DNA of 64,000 bases, taken from NCBI RefSeq assembly GCF_035953295.1, contig NZ_CP108370.1, forward strand, positions 1,488,001 through 1,552,000, read 5' to 3'. The translations under genes and the position numbers were made by a program. The notes beneath the pieces are model-generated. The model was not told the origin of the DNA, searched no databases, and saw nothing but the letters and a program-made list of their open reading frames with translations. This DNA is from Streptomyces sp. NBC_01335. GTDB taxonomy: Bacteria > Actinomycetota > Actinomycetes > Streptomycetales > Streptomycetaceae. Position 1 is the first letter of the stretch. Each line of letters opens with the position of its first letter. This document shows, in pieces, positions 60,411 through 64,000 of the stretch.

Positions 60411-60781
60411 ACCTTCCACCGTAGAGCGTGCGGGGCGCCCCCGGGCAGGGTGCGGCCGCCCCGGGACCCGTACGACCGCCCGCTCGCGCGCCTCTTCCGC
60501 GTGCGGCATCGGTCACACTTGTGTCACAAGATCCACATCGGTATTCGGCTCGAACAATTAACTCGAACAAGTGGCCCGGTGCGGCGGAAACGGTAATGTG
60601 AACGCCCTTGCGGCGTACGCGTCGGCAGCTTCGGGGAATTGCGCCGGGAGCCGTCGGAAGGTCCGGTTCGCAGCCTTCTCCGGAATATGCGCGCACGGGA
60701 CCGCGCCGCCCGGAATTCATCTGCTCTTATGCCGGTCTTATCCCGTCCTCACCCATCCCTCACATCCGTCCGGCGCGTCCA
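60411..60781. other. Intergenic region downstream of the WYL gene
   Basis: About 370 bases. A direct repeat CTCGAACAA occurs at 60549-60557 and 60562-60570, and GTCACACTTGTGTCAC lies just before it (60511-60526 region). These could be promoter or operator elements of the I78 gene. No gene is supported. Confidence 0.4.
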
Positions 60782-61765
60782 CTATGCGGAATGTCCAGAC
60801 CTGTGCAGGGCCGAGGTCAGCAGGTCACGGGCGGCCAGGATGCGCGCGGTCAGCTCCGGGGGCTCCACGACCGCGAACTCGAAACCCGTCATCAGCACGT
60901 GGACGACCAGCACGTCCAGGCTCGCCGCTCCCGAGGTGAACAGGCAGCTGTCGGCGTCGAGGGGCTCCAGTACGCCCGCCGACGGGCTGATCCGGGAGGC
61001 CGCCTCCTCGGCCGGGACCATCAGCCGGACCACCCCCCTGACCGGGTAGACGGTGGTCGAGACGCCCCGCGACACATAGGCGGCCAGGTCCTCCGCCGGG
61101 GGCGGGCGGGGGGTGAAGCGGGAGCCGTGCGGCGGGGTCGGAGTGATCCGGTCGGCCCGGAAGGTACGCCAGCCCTCCCGGTCCACGTCCCAGGCGACCA
61201 GGTACCAGCGGCGCTCGGCGCACACCAGCCGGTGCGGTTCCGCGTGTCTGCGCGACTCGGCCCCGCCGTGGTCCCGGTAGGCGAACCGGAGCCGCCGGCA
61301 GTCCCGGCAGGCGCCCGCGAGCTCGGTCAGCAGCCCGGGGTCGACCGCGCTCCCCTCCGGCCCGGGCCCGCGCACCATGGGCACCGTGAAGGCGCTCAGC
61401 GCGCCGACCCGGCGGCTCAGCCGGTCCGGCAGCACCTGTTCGACCTTGGCGAGCGCACGGACCGAGGTCTCGCCGATGCCCTCGACCCCGTTGCCCGCGG
61501 CGGTACGCAGCCCGACCACCACCGCGACGGCCTCGTCGTCGTCCAGCAGCAGCGGCGGCAGCGCCGCCCCGGCACCGAGCTGGTAGCCGCCGCCCGTACC
61601 GGGACTGGCGTGCACGGGGTAACCGAGCTCGCGCAGCTTGTCGACGTCGCGCCGTACGGTGCGCGGGGTGACGCCGAGGCGTTCGGCCAGCTGGTGTCCG
61701 CTCCAGTCGCGGTGGGCCTGGAGGAGCGAGAGCAGGCGCAGCAGTCGTGCCGAGGTCTCCAACAT
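60782..61765 (-). CDS. WYL-domain transcriptional regulator
   Basis: ATG 61765 (MLETSARLLRLLSLLQAHRD) gives 327 residues. The N-terminal HTH_11 winged helix is clear (SGHQLAERLGVTPRTVRRDV, DKLRELGYPVHASPGTGGGY). Residues about 145-235 form a WYL domain (RLRFAYRDHGGAESRRHAEP, HRLVCAERRWYLVAWDVDRE, TFRADRI). A WCX C-terminal domain follows. WYL regulators in actinobacteria respond to nucleotides or DNA ends and often repress defence or stress genes. It faces a conserved gene of unknown function across a 440-base region that contains a palindrome and tandem repeats at 61788-61845. Confidence 0.9.
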   Translation of the reverse strand: MLETSARLLRLLSLLQAHRDWSGHQLAERLGVTPRTVRRDVDKLRELGYPVHASPGTGGGYQLGAGAALPPLLLDDDEAVAVVVGLRTAAGNGVEGIGETSVRALAKVEQVLPDRLSRRVGALSAFTVPMVRGPGPEGSAVDPGLLTELAGACRDCRRLRFAYRDHGGAESRRHAEPHRLVCAERRWYLVAWDVDREGWRTFRADRITPTPPHGSRFTPRPPPAEDLAAYVSRGVSTTVYPVRGVVRLMVPAEEAASRISPSAGVLEPLDADSCLFTSGAASLDVLVVHVLMTGFEFAVVEPPELTARILAARDLLTSALHRSGHSA

Positions 61766-61787
61766 GCCCGGGAGTCTGCCAGCACTC

Positions 61788-61806
61788 GCGGACACCTTCT
61801 GTCCGC
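61788..61806 (-). promoter_or_regulatory. Palindrome upstream of the WYL gene
   Basis: GCGGACA, five bases, TGTCCGC, located 23 bases upstream of the WYL start. A likely autoregulatory operator. A further TGTCCGC half-site is repeated 26 bases away. Confidence 0.5.
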
Positions 61807-61845
61807 GGTCGGAGCGGGCACCTTCTGTCCGCGGTCGGAGCGGGC
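61794..61845. repeat. Two 26-base tandem repeats
   Basis: A 26-base unit beginning ACCTTCTGTCCGCGGTCGGA is repeated perfectly (61794-61819, 61820-61845), with a partial third copy. It contains the right arm of the WYL palindrome. Confidence 0.9.
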
Positions 61846-62207
61846 ACCCTCTGCCGATGCCGGGGGCGAGCGCCTTCTGCCCGCTGAAAATCGTACGGAC
61901 GCTGCCCCCGATGCTGTACGCGGCCGTACGCGCGCGAGGGCCCGGGGCCCGTCCCCCAGGGCCCCGGTACGCGCCCGCGTCCGCCCCTCCGTGCCCGGTC
62001 GGTCCCCCTGCGGCGGCGGGCCGACCGGGCACGGAACCCGGGACCCCGCCCCGTGCGGCGGACCCGGCCGAACGGTCCGGGCGCCCGTCGCGCCCGGGGG
62101 TACGCCGTTTCGGTGCGGCTTCGGGCGTGACCCGGGCGGCGGATCGTCCGTTGTTCTTGCATGAGCCGGGACCCGCCCGGCCACGCACCGACTCCTAGGA
62201 GCGCCCC

Positions 62208-62990
62208 GTGCCCCGCATGCTCGACGTCAGCGAGGACGTACGCGCCGAAATCGGCGACGCCGAAGCAGACCGGCTGCTCGTCGGCGACAACGCCCCGGGC
62301 AGCTACGACTGCACCTCCTGCCGCACCCCCGGCAACTCGGAGCAGGAACGCACCAGCACCGTGCTGTTCGTGGGGGACGAGACGGCCGTCCTGGCCTTCG
62401 CCCACGCCTCCTGCATCCCGTCCCAGGTCGTGCGCGTCGCCGAGGACCAGCTCCAGGGCGCGGTGCGCAGCATCACCGGCAGCGAACCGCAGAACCCGGA
62501 GGGTCTCATGCCCGAACAGGCCGTCCTCGGCATCACCAGCGGACTCGTCCTCATCGAGGACGATCTCCGCCCGGCTCTGGTCGTCGAGCCGACCGGCCCG
62601 ATCGCCCGGCCCGGCACCGACGGCAGCAGGGGCGACGAGTTCCTCCAGCTGCTCCTGGAGCAGGGCTTCCGGCACGCCCACGACCTCGACCGGCTGCCCG
62701 GGGTGCTGCCCGGCTGGTCGGTGCTGCTGGCCATGGGTCAGCTGCACGCCGTGCTGCAGCCGGGCACCGGCGGCGGCTCCCCCGTCGCCTGGTGGCAGGC
62801 GCACCAGCCGCTCCAGGTCACCGACGGCTGGCGGGCGGCGGCCAACAAGTCGCAGCAGGTCCTGGTCTTCGCCGCCCCGGCCGGGGCGATCGGCCAGCAG
62901 CCCCGCGAGGACCTGCTGAGGGACGCGCTGGACAAGGCGGCGGTCAACGGTCTGCTCGTCGCCTCCTCGATGCCGCTGGCCGGGACCTGA
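62208..62990 (+). CDS. Conserved actinobacterial protein of unknown function
   Basis: GTG 62208 follows TAGGAG; the product has 260 residues. It begins MPRMLDVSEDVRAEIGDAEA (GTG read as Met) and continues with a CTSCRTPG pair of cysteines near residue 37 that could bind a metal or form a disulfide. Later stretches are FAHASCIPSQVVRVAE, GLVLIEDDLRPALVVEP and WWQAHQPLQV. There is no signal peptide and no membrane span. I believe it is a conserved Streptomyces protein found near der, but I know of no function. It precedes another conserved unknown by 90 bases. Confidence 0.75.
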   Translation: MPRMLDVSEDVRAEIGDAEADRLLVGDNAPGSYDCTSCRTPGNSEQERTSTVLFVGDETAVLAFAHASCIPSQVVRVAEDQLQGAVRSITGSEPQNPEGLMPEQAVLGITSGLVLIEDDLRPALVVEPTGPIARPGTDGSRGDEFLQLLLEQGFRHAHDLDRLPGVLPGWSVLLAMGQLHAVLQPGTGGGSPVAWWQAHQPLQVTDGWRAAANKSQQVLVFAAPAGAIGQQPREDLLRDALDKAAVNGLLVASSMPLAGT

Positions 62991-63079
62991 TCGTGTCCAC
63001 GCCTCCCGCCGGTCTCCGTCGCGTGGCGTTTTCTCCTCCGGGGCCGCATCCGACGGACGCCGGGGTCGTTGGCCCTTAT

Positions 63080-63448
63080 GTGCACTCATACGACCCACCC
63101 CGCCAGCATCTGAGCCCGATCCCCGGCATGCGCCCGTCCAGGGACTTCCCGGGGGGCTCATCGCCCACCCCGATCTACGACGCGCTGTACTCCGAATACC
63201 TGCGGTCGTTCCGGGCGCTTCCGGGTGACCGAAGCGGCGAGGAGAGTCTGGGCTTCCTGGGCTTCGGCGGTCCGGGCAGGCTCGCCGCCCGCCCGGGGAG
63301 CTTCGGGCACGCCGCTGCCGCCGCGCAGCAGGGGCGTACGGCCGCCCAGAGCGGCGGCTCGGGCGCGGGCGGCGCCTGGCAGCGGGTGGGCCGGCACGCC
63401 GGGCGTCCGCAGCCGGCGGCTCTGCCCCCCGGCTCGCGGGAGCCCTGA
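63080..63448 (+). CDS. Conserved protein of unknown function
   Basis: The open frame ends at 63448. The most characteristic part is GMRPSRDFPGGSSPTPIYDA followed by LYSEYLRSFRALPGDRSGEE, then a Gly/Ala-rich disordered tail. I recall similar short proteins in other Streptomyces but no function. The start is uncertain: GTG 63080 (used here, 122 residues), ATG 63128 and GTG 62993 are in frame, and none has a strong ribosome site. It lies just before the terminator shared with der. Confidence 0.6.
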   Translation: MHSYDPPRQHLSPIPGMRPSRDFPGGSSPTPIYDALYSEYLRSFRALPGDRSGEESLGFLGFGGPGRLAARPGSFGHAAAAAQQGRTAAQSGGSGAGGAWQRVGRHAGRPQPAALPPGSREP

Positions 63449-63515
63449 GGCGGACCGCCGTGGCACCGCCGCTCGCGGAGGTCCTGCGACGGGCCCCGCG
63501 CCAGGTCCCGTACAC

Positions 63516-63572
63516 GTGACGGAGCCCCGGACGCTTCCCTCCCGGTGAGGGGGGCGTCCGGGGCTCCGTCAC
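63516..63572. terminator. Strong bidirectional terminator
   Basis: A perfect 19-bp stem (63516-63534 with 63554-63572) and a 19-base loop that can fold further. It lies between the convergent unknown gene and der. Confidence 0.9.
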
Positions 63573-63587
63573 GTTCGGGGCCGCGTG

Positions 63588-64000
63588 CTACTTGTTGCGG
63601 CCGCGCTTCTCGCGCACCCGCACCGAGATGTGGATCGGGGTGCCTTCGAAGCCGAACTCCTCGCGCAGGCGGCGCTCCACGAAGCGGCGGTAGCCGTGCT
63701 CCAGGAAGCCGGAGGCGAAGAGGACGAACCGCGGCGGCTTGGTGCCCGCCTGGGTGCCGAAGAGGATGCGGGGCTGCTTTCCGCCCCGGACCGGGTGCGG
63801 GTGGGAGGCGACGATCTCACCGAGGAAGGCGTTCAGCCGGCCGGTGGGGATACGGGTCTCCCAGCCTTCGAGAGCCGTCTCGATCGCGGGGACCAGCTTC
63901 TCCATGTGGCGGCCGGTCACCGCGGAGACGTTGACGCGCGGCGCCCAGGCGATCTGCGCGAGCTCCGTCTCGATCTCGCGCTCCAGGTAGTAGCGGCGCT
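63588..64000 (-). CDS. der: Ribosome biogenesis GTPase Der (EngA), C-terminal part
   Basis: The gene runs off the right edge; about 137 C-terminal residues are visible. They cover the end of the second GTPase domain ([40 protein letters not shown]) and the KH-like domain of Der ([77 protein letters not shown]). Der has two GTPase domains and helps mature the 50S ribosomal subunit. The lower-numbered end is the true C-terminus (stop TAG at 63588-63590). A strong terminator follows. Confidence 0.93.
   Translation of the reverse strand, partial: RRYYLEREIETELAQIAWAPRVNVSAVTGRHMEKLVPAIETALEGWETRIPTGRLNAFLGEIVASHPHPVRGGKQPRILFGTQAGTKPPRFVLFASGFLEHGYRRFVERRLREEFGFEGTPIHISVRVREKRGRNK

Larger units (their letters stand above)
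61766..62207. other. Divergent region with repeats and two hairpins
   Basis: The left third has the WYL-gene palindrome and a 26-base tandem repeat. The middle has two hairpins: 61942-61950 with 61959-61967 (9 bp), and 61991-62002 with 62021-62032 (12 bp, perfect). Neither is placed to end an annotated gene. No protein gene is supported. Confidence 0.5.

Overview
The window is high-GC actinobacterial DNA and looks like a Streptomyces chromosome. Codon third positions are almost all G or C, GTG starts are frequent, and rare TGT codons stand out. The content is Streptomyces-like: homogentisate dioxygenase, DnaE2 with an ImuB-like partner, a SepF paralogue, a streptogrisin-type protease, a UTRA-type GntR regulator, an FxSxx-COOH peptide locus and der at the right edge. 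I found about 50 protein genes and no rRNA, tRNA or CRISPR. From memory, the order hmgA ... dnaE2 ... der resembles a conserved core region of Streptomyces chromosomes; I could not check this here.

Layout, left to right. 0-3.6 kb: the end of an unknown gene, a small membrane protein with a Crp-type regulator, and a Tat-exported PhoD phosphatase. 3.7-6.4 kb: an aldehyde/alcohol dehydrogenase pair. 6.6-10.2 kb: a DrrAB-like ABC exporter with a DUF4097 protein and a divergent two-HTH MarR/GbsR regulator. 10.3-17.5 kb: an orphan sugar-type ABC ATPase, a molybdopterin oxidoreductase with a TetR regulator, and hmgA with a GntR/UTRA regulator. 17.6-26.5 kb: a secreted FG-GAP protein, a pair of MITE-like palindromic elements, a DUF5925/AAA ATPase, a YtrA-type GntR, DUF402, VOC, a methyltransferase-Nudix-VOC fusion and a secreted lipase. 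27-33.7 kb: the SOS mutasome pair dnaE2-imuB behind a LexA box, a DUF3533 membrane protein and an alpha/beta hydrolase.

33.8-43.4 kb is the most interesting stretch. It holds an apparent operon fxsA-fxsB-fxsC-fxsT: a RiPP precursor ending FNSAL, a radical SAM/SPASM cyclophane maturase, a TIR-like protein, and a ParA-TIR-NB-ARC-TPR protein. Divergent from fxsA is a SLATT (DUF4231) membrane protein, and convergent with that is a SLOG-fold protein. TIR, SLOG and SLATT parts are ingredients of nucleotide-signalling conflict systems, so this may be one composite peptide/NAD-signal system.

43.6-53.4 kb: a streptogrisin-like protease, then an organosulfur-type locus. A permease, FAD enzyme, ATPase, two luciferase-like monooxygenases and DUF1684 run leftward. 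The lipoprotein binding protein runs rightward behind a Cys-Ser-Cys leader peptide that looks like a cysteine attenuator. 53.4-64 kb: DUF5685 with a cysteine-rich tail, SepF, an acyl-CoA dehydrogenase that shares an operator-like 15-mer with the aldehyde dehydrogenase, a DHA2 drug exporter, a PAP2 phosphatase, an I78 inhibitor, a WYL regulator, two conserved proteins of unknown function, and the C-terminal end of der.
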